Source of the DNA: Pseudomonas grimontii | GTDB taxonomy: Bacteria > Pseudomonadota > Gammaproteobacteria > Pseudomonadales > Pseudomonadaceae | DNA length: 64,000 nucleotides | Direction of reading: 5' to 3' | NCBI RefSeq assembly: GCF_007858185.1 | Contig: NZ_VFES01000010.1 | Coordinates: 1-64,000, forward strand | Shown: positions 42,529 through 50,572 of the stretch, piece after piece | How the letters are laid out: every line of letters starts with the position of its first letter | Position numbering within the stretch: position 1 is the stretch's first letter | Made by a program: the position numbers and the translations under genes | The notes under the pieces: generated by a model | Databases searched by the model: none | Seen by the model: the letters and a program-made list of their open reading frames with translations, nothing else | What the model was told of the DNA's origin: nothing

Positions 42529-43128
42529 ATGTTGAAAAAGACACTCGCTGCTCTGGCAATCGGTACAGCCCTGCTGTCGGCAGGCCAGGTGATGGCCGCT
42601 GACTATGTGATCGACAAGGAAGGCCAGCACGCCTTCGTCGATTTCAAGATCAGCCACTTGGGCTACAGCTACATCACCGGTACCTTCAAGGATCTGGACG
42701 GCAAGTTCAGCTTTGACGCCGCCAAGCCAGAAGACGCCAAGATCGAAGTGAATGTTCGCACCGCCAGCGTGTTCTCTAACCACGCCGAACGCGACAAGCA
42801 CGTCAACAGCAAGGACTTCCTGGATTCGGGCAAATTCCCTGACGCCAAGTTCGTCTCCACCAGCGTCAAGCCAACCGGCAAGAACGCTGATGGCAAGCAA
42901 ACTGCTGATGTGGCTGGCGACCTGACCTTCCACGGCGTGACCAAGCCTATCGTGGTCAAGGCTACGTTCCTGGGCGAAGGCAAGGATCCATGGGGCGGCT
43001 ACCGTGCCGGCTTTGAAGGCACCACCACGATCAGTCGCAAGGAATTCAACCCGGGTGGCATGGACGTAGGTCCACAGTCCGACGGCGTTCAGCTGTACAT
43101 CACCTTTGAAGGTGTTAAAGCGAAGTAA
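42529..43128 (+). CDS. yceI: Periplasmic YceI-family lipocalin-like protein
   Basis: This 199-aa protein has a signal peptide (TLAALAIGTALLSAGQVMA, mature from about ADYVID). The YceI barrel signatures are AFVDFKISHLGYSYITGTF, KHVNSKDFLDSGKFPDAKF and GDLTFHGVTKPI. These bind polyisoprenoid or quinone-like ligands. The P. aeruginosa homologue next to a cytochrome b gene has been reported as PasP, a small secreted protease, but no classical protease motif is visible. The start at 42529 gives a proper signal peptide. It is followed by a strong terminator. Confidence 0.92.
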   Translation: MLKKTLAALAIGTALLSAGQVMAADYVIDKEGQHAFVDFKISHLGYSYITGTFKDLDGKFSFDAAKPEDAKIEVNVRTASVFSNHAERDKHVNSKDFLDSGKFPDAKFVSTSVKPTGKNADGKQTADVAGDLTFHGVTKPIVVKATFLGEGKDPWGGYRAGFEGTTTISRKEFNPGGMDVGPQSDGVQLYITFEGVKAK

Positions 43129-43144
43129 CTTTCGCCTCGCACAC

Positions 43145-43181
43145 AAAAATGCCCCGCATCTTTCGATGCGGGGCATTTTTT
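43145..43181. terminator. Bidirectional intrinsic terminator between yceI and rhlE
   Basis: ATGCCCCGCATC and GATGCGGGGCAT form a perfect 12-bp stem with a TTTC loop, flanked by A5 on the left and T6 on the right. It can therefore end both rightward yceI and leftward rhlE transcripts. Confidence 0.92.
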
Positions 43182-43196
43182 ATGGCGCTTTGAAAC

Positions 43197-45089
43197 TCAG
43201 CGGTTGCGGGTCAGCAGTGCTGGTTTTTCACCACGAGGACGGCCTGGCAGTTGATCCAACTGCTCGGGTGTCGGGAAGCGATCAGCTTTCGACTCCTTGT
43301 GGATGATCTTTGGCGCCGGACCACCACGTGGGTTCTGCACGGCTGGCTCGGACAAACGCGGCTGGTCGTCACGGGCCGGGCGGCGGTTGTTGCTGCGCGA
43401 ATCTTCGCGACGCGCCTGGCCGTCACGCGGTGCACCGTTACGCGGGCCGCTGCGCTTGGCCGGTGGGGTGCCGGTCGTGCCGCCGCTGCTGTTGCGTGGA
43501 CCGTTCTGACGACCGCCCTGAGGCTGGCCGCCACGTGGAGCGCCAGTCCCGGCAGCTGCGCCCGGTGCCGGAGCACCTGGACGACGGCCACGACCCTGGG
43601 CCGGTTTGGCCTGGGGCACGTAGTCCACGCGGTTGCCGAAGTTATCCACGTCGTCGTCGAGGAACTCGTCCGGGGCGCGGTCGGCTGCGGCACGTGGCGG
43701 TTGGCTCGGTTGGCGCTGTTCGCGGGCCGGGGTGCCTTCACGGGGCTTCTGCTCGCGGGCCGGGCGTTCGCCACGGCCGTTGGCAGGCGCTTTTTCCTTG
43801 CCGCCCTTGTCCTTGCCCTTGTCGCGACGACCACCACCACCGCCGCCGCCGTTCGGGCCATCGCCCTTCGGACCGCGTGGGTTACGTGGGTTACGCACGT
43901 CCGGACGCTCGCGCACTTCAGGCTTCTCGGCCTCAACGGCGCTGGCATCGAAGCCCATCAGGTCGCCGTCGGCGATTTTCTGCTTGGTCATGCGTTCGAT
44001 GCTTTTCAGCAGTTTCTCTTCATCCGGTGCGACCAGGGAAATGGCTTCGCCCGAACGCCCGGCACGGCCGGTACGGCCGATACGGTGCACGTAGTCTTCG
44101 TCGACGTTTGGCAGCTCGAAGTTGACCACGTGTGGCAGTTGGTCGATGTCCAGGCCGCGTGCGGCGATATCGGTGGCGACCAGGATGCGCACTTCACCGG
44201 CCTTGAAGTCGGCCAGGGCTTTGGTGCGCGCGTTCTGGCTCTTGTTACCGTGGATGGCGACGGCGGTGAGGCCGTGCTTGTCCAGGTACTCGGCCAGGCG
44301 GTTGGCGCCGTGCTTGGTGCGGGTGAACACCAGCACCTGTTCCCAGGCGCCGGCGGTGATCAGGTGCGCCAGCAATGAACGCTTGTGGCTCGCGGCCAGG
44401 CGGAATACGCGTTGCTCGATACGCTCGACCGTGGTGTTCGGCGGCGTGACTTCGATGCGCTCCGGGTTGTGCAGCAGCTTGCCGGCCAGGGCAGTGATGT
44501 CCTGGGAGAACGTCGCGGAGAACAGCAGGTTCTGGCGTTTGGCCGGCAGGCGGGCGAGGACCTTCTTCACGTCATGGACAAAGCCCATGTCGAGCATGCG
44601 GTCGGCTTCGTCCAGCACGAGGATTTCCACGTGGGACAAATCGACGCTGCCTTGGCCGCACAGGTCGAGCAAACGACCGGGGCACGCCACCAGCACGTCA
44701 ACACCACGGGACATGGCCTGAACCTGTGGGTTCATGCCGACGCCGCCGAAGATGCAGGCGCTGACGAACTTGAGGTCGCGGGCATACAGCTTGAAGCTGT
44801 CGTGCACCTGGGCGGCGAGTTCGCGGGTAGGGGTCAGGACCAGTACGCGCGGTTGGCGCGGGCCGTGACGCTGGGATTTGTCCGGGTGACCGTTGGGGAA
44901 CAACCGCTCCAGAATCGGGAGGGCGAAGCCGCCGGTTTTACCAGTACCTGTCTGAGCCGCAACCATCAGGTCGCGACCTTGCAACACGGCGGGAATAGCC
45001 CGCTGTTGCACCGGAGTAGGCTCGGTATAGCCCGCTGCCTCGATGGCGCGGACTAAAGCCTCGGAGAGACCGAGGGAAGCAAAGGACAT
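43197..45089 (-). CDS. rhlE: DEAD-box RNA helicase RhlE
   Basis: This 630-aa ATP-dependent RNA helicase has motif I AQTGTGKT (Lys about 51), DEAD in LVLDEADRMLDMGF, SAT in LLFSATFS and motif VI HRIGRTGRAG within a two-RecA core of about 400 residues. A long Arg/Gly/Pro/Asn-rich low-complexity tail follows, typical of RhlE proteins that bind structured RNA and act in the cold and in mRNA decay. The start at 45089 gives MSFASLGLSEAL. A leader of about 210 nt precedes it. Confidence 0.94.
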   Translation of the reverse strand: MSFASLGLSEALVRAIEAAGYTEPTPVQQRAIPAVLQGRDLMVAAQTGTGKTGGFALPILERLFPNGHPDKSQRHGPRQPRVLVLTPTRELAAQVHDSFKLYARDLKFVSACIFGGVGMNPQVQAMSRGVDVLVACPGRLLDLCGQGSVDLSHVEILVLDEADRMLDMGFVHDVKKVLARLPAKRQNLLFSATFSQDITALAGKLLHNPERIEVTPPNTTVERIEQRVFRLAASHKRSLLAHLITAGAWEQVLVFTRTKHGANRLAEYLDKHGLTAVAIHGNKSQNARTKALADFKAGEVRILVATDIAARGLDIDQLPHVVNFELPNVDEDYVHRIGRTGRAGRSGEAISLVAPDEEKLLKSIERMTKQKIADGDLMGFDASAVEAEKPEVRERPDVRNPRNPRGPKGDGPNGGGGGGGRRDKGKDKGGKEKAPANGRGERPAREQKPREGTPAREQRQPSQPPRAAADRAPDEFLDDDVDNFGNRVDYVPQAKPAQGRGRRPGAPAPGAAAGTGAPRGGQPQGGRQNGPRNSSGGTTGTPPAKRSGPRNGAPRDGQARREDSRSNNRRPARDDQPRLSEPAVQNPRGGPAPKIIHKESKADRFPTPEQLDQLPGRPRGEKPALLTRNR

Positions 45090-45295
45090 GAGTAATCCTG
45101 TTTTAGTTAGGGCTTGGCCCAAAGGGATAATCTTGCCAGGCGTGAATGGCGCTTAGGGGAGCGCAATCCCGTCCGGTCCTGCTGCGTCTGGCGGGCACTC
45201 CACCGGCTCGCGCGGGCTGAAAGCTGCGCAGTAGCGGGGTTGGGTGCCTTTTTCAGGACCTCAGCGGCCGGGCGTAAGCCTGGCGGAAAGGCCGG

Positions 45296-45301
45296 AGTAT
45301 A
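45296..45301 (-). promoter_or_regulatory. Candidate -10 box for rhlE
   Basis: Read leftward, GCTCTGTTATACTCCGG contains TATACT, five of six matches to the -10 consensus, about 207 nt upstream of the rhlE ATG. No strong -35 is seen at 17 nt. It implies a long 5' leader, with GC-rich sequence able to fold. Confidence 0.4.
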
Positions 45302-45310
45302 ACAGAGCAA

Positions 45311-46102
45311 TCACTGTGCGCCGCTTTCCTGCTGCTCAACGGTGTGTCCGGAGGTTGAAATGGCTTGGATTCCACCATATTTGGCGCTTAAAGCGGCGTA
45401 GGCCGGTTCCTGTTTGAAGCGCTTGAGCTCGGCGGCAAAGCGTTGCACCAACAGGTCCATCCCCGCGCCACGGCGTACGGCGAGGTATTGCTGTTGGCGG
45501 CTGACCACGATTGGGGCCTGGCTGACCTTGTCTTCCAGGCCCATCGCTTTGATCACATGCCGGCCGACCCGGCGGTCGGTGATCAGCAGGTCGATGCGCC
45601 CCAGCAGCAATTTACCGAAGTTGGCCTCATGGCTGGGGGCCGGCTCGCGGTTGAACAGGGTGGAGTCGCTGAATGGCGTGCCGTACAGGTAGCCTGGCGA
45701 GGTGCCGACAGTGAGGCCGCCCAGGTCGTCAAGGCTCTGGGCCGGGTGAGGGCGCTCGTTGGCGTAGAACATCACAAATTCCACTTCCGACAACGGTTCG
45801 CTGGGGTACAACAGCAGGGCGTCGCGGTCGTGACTGTGGAAAATATCCAGTGCGCCATCGGCATGACCCTGCTCAAGCATGGCCAGACAGCGCTTCCAGG
45901 GCAGGAACTGCCATTGCACATCGATCCCCAGGCGCTGGAACACGATCACCGTGGTTTCGTAGTCCAGTCCATGCATGGCGCCGTGCTCTTCATACACATA
46001 AGGTGCCCAGGGCTCGGTGACAATGCGCAATTTCTCGCCATAAGCGGTCAGGCTCAAGCAAGTAAAAAGCGCAACGGTCAACAGCTTCAGAATGACGGGC
46101 AT
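45311..46102 (-). CDS. Periplasmic solute-binding protein (SBP_bac_3 type)
   Basis: This 263-aa protein has a signal peptide (LLTVALFTCLSLTAYG, cleavage near residue 22). The fold begins KLRIVTEPWAPYVYEEHGAM, followed by LDYETTVIVFQRLGIDVQWQ and LEQGHADGALDIFHS, resembling the polar amino-acid binder family. No transporter genes adjoin, so it may be an orphan receptor or feed another ABC system. It stands alone between rhlE and the glycosyltransferase-like gene, all leftward. Confidence 0.82.
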   Translation of the reverse strand: MPVILKLLTVALFTCLSLTAYGEKLRIVTEPWAPYVYEEHGAMHGLDYETTVIVFQRLGIDVQWQFLPWKRCLAMLEQGHADGALDIFHSHDRDALLLYPSEPLSEVEFVMFYANERPHPAQSLDDLGGLTVGTSPGYLYGTPFSDSTLFNREPAPSHEANFGKLLLGRIDLLITDRRVGRHVIKAMGLEDKVSQAPIVVSRQQQYLAVRRGAGMDLLVQRFAAELKRFKQEPAYAALSAKYGGIQAISTSGHTVEQQESGAQ

Positions 46103-46165
46103 GCCCCGAGGTTACGACGCCGCTGCGCTAAAGAGAAGCTCTGGCACACGCATCTGCGGGCGGCG

Positions 46166-47248
46166 CTATTTTGTCGGTGAGGTCATCAGGTGTTCATAGA
46201 TGGCTGCACGTCGCTCGCCCAGAATCAGGCGCACCATTGGGTTGGCGAACCAATGTTCGAGTTGGTGCGCATCGACTGGGCATTTTTGCCGCTCTTCCTG
46301 ATTCTGCAGGGCCTTGTCCCACCAAACCGGGCCACAGGCCTGGTCGAATTCATTTTCGTGCTCGTAGCAGCCGTAGAGAATTTCGCGGATGAACTGCTGC
46401 TTGCGTTTGGGCAAGGCCAGGGTGATCAGCTTGTACATCAAGCGTTGCAGTCGCGGCGGGCGGGGCAGGTGGGCGGAGACCTTGCGGGTGTCGGCCAGGG
46501 CGTGGGCGCAGATGGGGTCTGCGGCGTGCTTGGTCATCCATGCTTTGACCTTGGCCCGGAACAACTGCTTGCGGCTCCAGTAGTGGTGGATCAGGTCGGG
46601 GCACTGGCGCACGTTGAGCGTGCGGTACGCGGCCACCGACAGGCAGAACTCTTCCAGGGTGTAGGCGCCGTGGGCCATCGGAAACAGCTCGTCCATCAAC
46701 GCGATCGAGCGATCAAGGATGTGCGCGTCTTGCCGGGTCAGGCCCATGACGCCCGAGTTGAGCAGCCACATATCGTTGTCGGCCAAGCCTTTGTCTGCGA
46801 GGTGCTTGGCCAGGGCTTCATACAGCACGCTTTCGCGGTTGTCGCCGTACTTGGCGTGGAAGGCATTGCACAGCACGGTTCCGGGCGCGACGCGTTCGAA
46901 CAGCGCCATGGGCGAGTCGTGGAAAAAGGTGTCGGTGTCGATCAACAGCGCCCGTTCCGAGGTTTCCAGTACCTGGCGCAACAGCACATGTTTGGTGCGA
47001 AAGTGGTAGCCGTGGGGTTCGCTCCAGCGTTTGCGCGTGGCGTCGTCCAGCGTATGAACCTGTACCGGCAAGCCGCGATAGGGGGCCGGATTGTCGCTGA
47101 ACACCTGGATGTCCAACGGCATGTCCTGGGGCCCGCCCAGGTGGGCCAGGGCACTGGCGATGCTGAATACGGCTTCCTGATGATAGGTCTCGGCGCCGAA
47201 TACCAGGTAAACCAGCTGCGGGCGAGGAGTCGGGGATGCTGTATTCAT
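46166..47248 (-). CDS. Putative glycosyltransferase-like protein, function unknown
   Basis: This 360-aa soluble protein starts with a Rossmann-like strand QLVYLVFGAETYHQEAVFSI and has a DTD motif (LLIDTDTFFHDSP, Asp104 and Asp106) where GT-A glycosyltransferases bind metal and nucleotide sugar. NSGVMGLTR and HYWSRKQ further on fit the nucleotide-diphospho-sugar transferase fold. There is no signal or membrane helix. It is a single gene between metF's terminator and a solute-binding protein, with no polysaccharide genes nearby, so acceptor and donor cannot be guessed. The GT assignment is by motif only. Confidence 0.6.
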   Translation of the reverse strand: MNTASPTPRPQLVYLVFGAETYHQEAVFSIASALAHLGGPQDMPLDIQVFSDNPAPYRGLPVQVHTLDDATRKRWSEPHGYHFRTKHVLLRQVLETSERALLIDTDTFFHDSPMALFERVAPGTVLCNAFHAKYGDNRESVLYEALAKHLADKGLADNDMWLLNSGVMGLTRQDAHILDRSIALMDELFPMAHGAYTLEEFCLSVAAYRTLNVRQCPDLIHHYWSRKQLFRAKVKAWMTKHAADPICAHALADTRKVSAHLPRPPRLQRLMYKLITLALPKRKQQFIREILYGCYEHENEFDQACGPVWWDKALQNQEERQKCPVDAHQLEHWFANPMVRLILGERRAAIYEHLMTSPTK

Positions 47249-47281
47249 TTACTGCAGGCTTCCTTTCCAGGGATAGGTAGA

Positions 47282-47311
47282 CGAAAAAAGCCCCCGTAAT
47301 AACGAGGGCTG
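47282..47311 (-). terminator. Intrinsic terminator of metF
   Basis: On the minus strand AGCCCTCG-TTATTA-CGGGGGCT forms a stem with one G-U-type mismatch, followed by a run of T residues. It lies about 20 nt beyond the metF stop. Confidence 0.8.
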
Positions 47312-47331
47312 GGTACAGCGATTAAACCGGC

Positions 47332-48177
47332 CTAACGTGGCAGTTTAAGGTTGTTCCAGATCGCGAGGCTGGGTTCAGCCTGGTTCAGGGTATAGAAGTG
47401 CAGGCCTGGCGCACCACCTTGCAACAATTCTTCACACATATTGCTGATCATTTGTTCGCCAAACGCCTGGATGCTCTTGACGTCATCGCCATAGGCTTCC
47501 AGTTGCTTGCGCACCCAGCGTGGGATCTCAGCACCGCAGGCGTCTGAGAAGCGCGCCAGCTTGCTGTAGTTGGTGATCGGCATGATGCCCGGCACGATCG
47601 GGATGTTCACACCCATGGCGCGGACACGCTCGACGAAGTAGAAGTAGCTGTCGGCGTTGAAGAAGTACTGGGTGATCGCGCTGTCGGCGCCGGCGTTGGC
47701 CTTGCGCACGAAGTTCTGCAGATCGTCTTCGAAATTGCGCGCCTGGGGGTGCATCTCCGGGTAAGCCGCCACTTCGATATGGAAGTGATCGCCGCTTTCT
47801 TCGCGAATGAAGCTCACCAGGTCATTGGCGTAGCGCAGCTCACCGCTGGCCATGCCCATGCCGGACGGCAAGTCGCCACGCAGCGCAACGATGCGCTTGA
47901 TGCCGGCGGCTTTGTATTGGGTCAGCAGGCCGCGCAGGTCGGCCTTGCTGTCGCCCACGCACGACAAATGCGGAGCGGCGGGAATTTTGACTTCGCTTTC
48001 AAGCTGCAACACGGTGTTGATCGTACGATCACGGGTCGAGCCGCCAGCGCCGTAGGTGCAGGAGAAGAAGTCGGGGTTGTAAGTGGCCAACTGCTTGGCA
48101 GTCGCCATCAGTTTTTCATGCCCAGCATCGGTCTTGGTGGGGAAGAACTCGAAGCTGTAGCGACGGTCTTGGGACAT
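47332..48177 (-). CDS. metF: 5,10-methylenetetrahydrofolate reductase
   Basis: This 281-aa FAD enzyme makes 5-methyl-THF for methionine synthase. It has the N-terminal YSFEFFPTKTDAGHEKL with the catalytic Glu, CTYGAGGSTRDRT, and the GDLPSGMG segment of the TIM barrel. The frame extends upstream through repeat-derived sequence, but MSQDRRYSFEFF at 48177 preceded by GGAGG is the real start. It follows ahcY in the same direction, 170 nt apart; whether they share a transcript is unclear because a repeat lies between. Confidence 0.95.
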   Translation of the reverse strand: MSQDRRYSFEFFPTKTDAGHEKLMATAKQLATYNPDFFSCTYGAGGSTRDRTINTVLQLESEVKIPAAPHLSCVGDSKADLRGLLTQYKAAGIKRIVALRGDLPSGMGMASGELRYANDLVSFIREESGDHFHIEVAAYPEMHPQARNFEDDLQNFVRKANAGADSAITQYFFNADSYFYFVERVRAMGVNIPIVPGIMPITNYSKLARFSDACGAEIPRWVRKQLEAYGDDVKSIQAFGEQMISNMCEELLQGGAPGLHFYTLNQAEPSLAIWNNLKLPR

Positions 48178-48189
48178 GGAGGAGGTCTC

Positions 48190-48347
48190 CAGCTGCAAGT
48201 TGCAAGCTTCAAGCTGCAAGAGGGCGGTGTGCCAGTTCTTGTAGCTTGAAGCTCACATCTCTCAGCTGCTTAAGGAGCAATGAAGTAGCAGGCCCTTCAC
48301 CACAAACGCGTTGACTTGCCGCTTGTAGCTAGAAGCTTGCAGCTGCT
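48190..48347. repeat. AGCTTGCAGCTT-type repeats between ahcY and metF
   Basis: Short inverted and direct copies of AGCTGCAAGTTGCAAGCTTC, AGCTTGAAGCT and CTTGTAGCTAGAAGCTTGCA fill the 170-bp ahcY-metF gap. They are a different family from the REP palindromes and recur upstream of ahcY at 49951-50043. No gene is present. Confidence 0.75.
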
Positions 48348-49757
48348 TTAGTAGCGATAAGCGTGCGGCTTGAACGGGCCTTCGACGGTCACGCCGATGT
48401 AGTCGGCCTGGGTCTTGGTCAGTTGAGTTACCACGCCACCGAAGCCGCGGACCATTTCCAGGGCCACTTCTTCGTCGAGTTTCTTCGGCAGTACTTCCAC
48501 GGTCAGGCGCTCGGCTTTCTGGGCCGGCGACAGGTCGGCGTATTTCTGGCCGAACAGGAAGATCTGGGCCAGCACCTGGTTGGCGAACGAGCCGTCCATG
48601 ATGCGGCTTGGGTGGCCGGTGGCGTTGCCCAGGTTAACCAAGCGGCCTTCAGCCAGCAGGATCAGGTAGTCGTCGTTCTGTGGGTCGAAAGCGCCAGCGC
48701 CGGTACGGTGAACCTTGTGTACCTGTGGCTTCACTTCTTCCCATGCCCAGTTCTTGCGCATGAAAGCAGTGTCGATCTCGTTGTCGAAGTGACCGATGTT
48801 GCACACCACGGCGCGCTTTTTCAGGGCTTTGAGCATGTTGGCATCGCAGACGTTGACGTTACCGGTGGTGGTCACGATCAGGTCGATCTTGCCCAGCAGG
48901 GCCTTGTCGATGCTTGCTTCGGTGCCGTCATTGACACCATCGATGAACGGCGAAACCACTTCGAAACCGTCCATGCAGGCTTGCATGGCGCAGATCGGGT
49001 CGACTTCGGAGACTTTAACGATCATGCCTTCCTGACGCAGGGACTGGGACGAACCCTTGCCCACGTCGCCGTAGCCGATCACCAGGGCTTGCTTGCCCGA
49101 CAGCAGGTGGTCGGTACCGCGCTTGATGGCATCGTTCAGGCTGTGACGGCAGCCGTACTTGTTGTCGTTCTTGCTCTTGGTCACGGAGTCGTTGACGTTG
49201 ATGGCCGGGATTTTCAGCTCGCCCTTGGCCAGCATGTCCAGCAGGCGGTGCACGCCAGTGGTGGTCTCTTCGGTCACGCCGTGGACGCGGTCGAGAATCT
49301 GCGGGTACTTCTTGTGCAACAGCTCGGTCAGGTCGCCGCCGTCGTCGAGGATCATGTTGGCATCCCAAGGCGTGCCATCTTTCAGGATGGTTTGCTCCAG
49401 GCACCACTCGTACTCTTCTTCGGTCTCGCCTTTCCAGGCGAATACCGGGATACCGGCAGCGGCGATGGCGGCAGCGGCCTGGTCTTGAGTCGAGAAGATG
49501 TTGCAGGACGACCAACGCACTTCGGCACCCAGGGCAACCAGGGTTTCGATCAGCACGGCAGTCTGGATGGTCATGTGGATGCAGCCGAGGATCTTCGCGC
49601 CCTTGAGCGGTTGCTCAGCGGCGTACTTGCGACGCAGGCCCATCAGGGCTGGCATTTCGGATTCGGCGATAAAGGTTTCGCGACGGCCCCAGGCGGCGAG
49701 GGACATATCGGCGACTTTGTAGTCGTTGAAATCGGCAGGCGTAATTACAGCGCTCAT
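48348..49757 (-). CDS. ahcY: S-adenosylhomocysteine hydrolase
   Basis: This 469-aa NAD-dependent enzyme splits SAH into adenosine and homocysteine, relieving product inhibition of methyltransferases. The NAD loop is VIGYGDVGKGSSQSLRQEGM, the substrate region includes NVNDSVTKSKNDNKYGCRHS, and the C-terminus ends KPHAYRY, as in the tetrameric enzyme. GGAGG lies 7 nt before the ATG, directly after a small hairpin, and a SAH riboswitch precedes that. metF follows. Confidence 0.97.
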   Translation of the reverse strand: MSAVITPADFNDYKVADMSLAAWGRRETFIAESEMPALMGLRRKYAAEQPLKGAKILGCIHMTIQTAVLIETLVALGAEVRWSSCNIFSTQDQAAAAIAAAGIPVFAWKGETEEEYEWCLEQTILKDGTPWDANMILDDGGDLTELLHKKYPQILDRVHGVTEETTTGVHRLLDMLAKGELKIPAINVNDSVTKSKNDNKYGCRHSLNDAIKRGTDHLLSGKQALVIGYGDVGKGSSQSLRQEGMIVKVSEVDPICAMQACMDGFEVVSPFIDGVNDGTEASIDKALLGKIDLIVTTTGNVNVCDANMLKALKKRAVVCNIGHFDNEIDTAFMRKNWAWEEVKPQVHKVHRTGAGAFDPQNDDYLILLAEGRLVNLGNATGHPSRIMDGSFANQVLAQIFLFGQKYADLSPAQKAERLTVEVLPKKLDEEVALEMVRGFGGVVTQLTKTQADYIGVTVEGPFKPHAYRY

Positions 49758-49786
49758 GAAGAGCCTCCATTCGTAGTGTGCGAATG

Positions 49787-49882
49787 GGCGCCGTTGTGCG
49801 TTTAGTATCAGGCCAGGGAAACCAGGCCGGACAACGCCCCATCCGAGCCTGACAGGTTGAACCTGCTGCAGCGCCCCTCGGA
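49787..49882 (-). promoter_or_regulatory. SAH riboswitch controlling ahcY
   Basis: Read leftward, CCGAGGGGCGCTGCAGC, an AGGTT-CA-ACCT hairpin, GTCAGGCTCGG and later CAACGGCGCC match the conserved SAH aptamer. CCGAG/CTCGG forms P1, and the GGCGC...GCGCC-type pseudoknot partners are present. It lies 30-125 nt upstream of the ahcY ATG. Downstream, CATTCG and CGAATG (49768-49786) form a hairpin whose 3' arm adjoins the GGAGG ribosome site, so control of translation initiation is plausible. SAH aptamers turn ahcY on when SAH rises. Confidence 0.9.
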
Positions 49883-49950
49883 CAGGTGGCGGGAGAACGG
49901 TAGTAGCCGTTCGAAAACGGGGGCGATTATAGCTTTCTTTGGTTGGCTGG

Positions 49951-50043
49951 TGGCAAGCGACAAGCTACAAGCGGCAAGCGGCAAGCGGCAAGTAAAAGCG
50001 AATCGGCTTTTAACTTGCAGCTTGTAGCTTAAAACTTGAAGCT
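49951..50043. repeat. Tandem and inverted CAAGCGG / AGCTTGCAGC repeats
   Basis: GGCAAGCGACAAGCTACAAG is followed by three near-tandem GCAAGCG units, then AACTTGCAGCTTGTAGCTT in inverted orientation. It is the same family as at 48190-48347 and lies between the ahcY riboswitch and the divergent thioesterase gene. Confidence 0.7.
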
Positions 50044-50092
50044 GGGTGGCCATACCCCAATCCTCCAAACACCTCACCCCCGGAGCCCCCCC

Positions 50093-50497
50093 ATGAACTT
50101 CCACACCCGCAAATGGGTAAAACCTGAAGACCTGAACCCCAACGGCACCCTGTTCGGCGGCAGCCTGCTGCGCTGGATCGACGAAGAAGCAGCCATCTAC
50201 GCGATTGTTCAACTGGGCAACCAGCGCGTGGTGACCAAGTACATCTCCGAAATCAACTTTGTCAGCGCCTCGCGCCAGGGCGACATCATCGAACTCGGCA
50301 TCACTGCCACCGAGTTTGGTCGCACCTCCATCACCCTGACCTGTGAAGTGCGGAACAAGATCACCCGCAAAAGCATCCTGACTGTCGAGAAAATGGTCTT
50401 CGTTAACCTCGGCGAAGACGGTTTGCCAGCGCCACACGGGCGTACCGAGATCAGGTACGTCAAGGATCAGTTCAAGGAAGACGACATCAGCGAGTAA
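50093..50497 (+). CDS. Acyl-CoA thioesterase (hotdog fold, YciA-like)
   Basis: This 134-aa single-hotdog thioesterase contains LNPNGTLFGGSLLRWIDEEAA, with the catalytic acidic residue on the hotdog helix, and ITLTCEVRN in the sheet. It should hydrolyse acyl-CoA to the free acid; chain-length preference is not readable. The start at 50093 (MNFHTRKWV) follows CGGAG; the upstream in-frame sequence is repeat. It is read divergently from ahcY. Confidence 0.87.
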   Translation: MNFHTRKWVKPEDLNPNGTLFGGSLLRWIDEEAAIYAIVQLGNQRVVTKYISEINFVSASRQGDIIELGITATEFGRTSITLTCEVRNKITRKSILTVEKMVFVNLGEDGLPAPHGRTEIRYVKDQFKEDDISE

Positions 50498-50540
50498 TCC
50501 TGCGCGAGCCAGTGAACGCTATTGATCGGCCATGGGTCGT

Positions 50541-50566
50541 ACCTGAACATCGCCCCCCGTTCAGGT
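50541..50566 (+). promoter_or_regulatory. Hairpin covering the ribosome-binding site of the FNT transporter gene
   Basis: ACCTGAAC (50541-50548) and GTTCAGGT (50559-50566) are perfect 8-bp inverted repeats with a 10-nt loop. The only Shine-Dalgarno-like sequence, AGG at 50563-50565, lies in the 3' arm, 7 nt before the ATG. Folding would block initiation. It could also be a DNA operator. Confidence 0.5.
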
Positions 50567-50572
50567 ATCACC

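Noticed and set aside
45107..45310. 67-codon minus-strand frame upstream of rhlE as a leader peptide
   Set aside because: Basic low-complexity translation, begins at the putative -10 box, no ribosome site; better explained as untranslated leader.
49951..50043. Short tandem CAAGCGG units as a possible CRISPR array
   Set aside because: Units of 7 bp without spacers and no cas genes; ordinary dispersed repeat.
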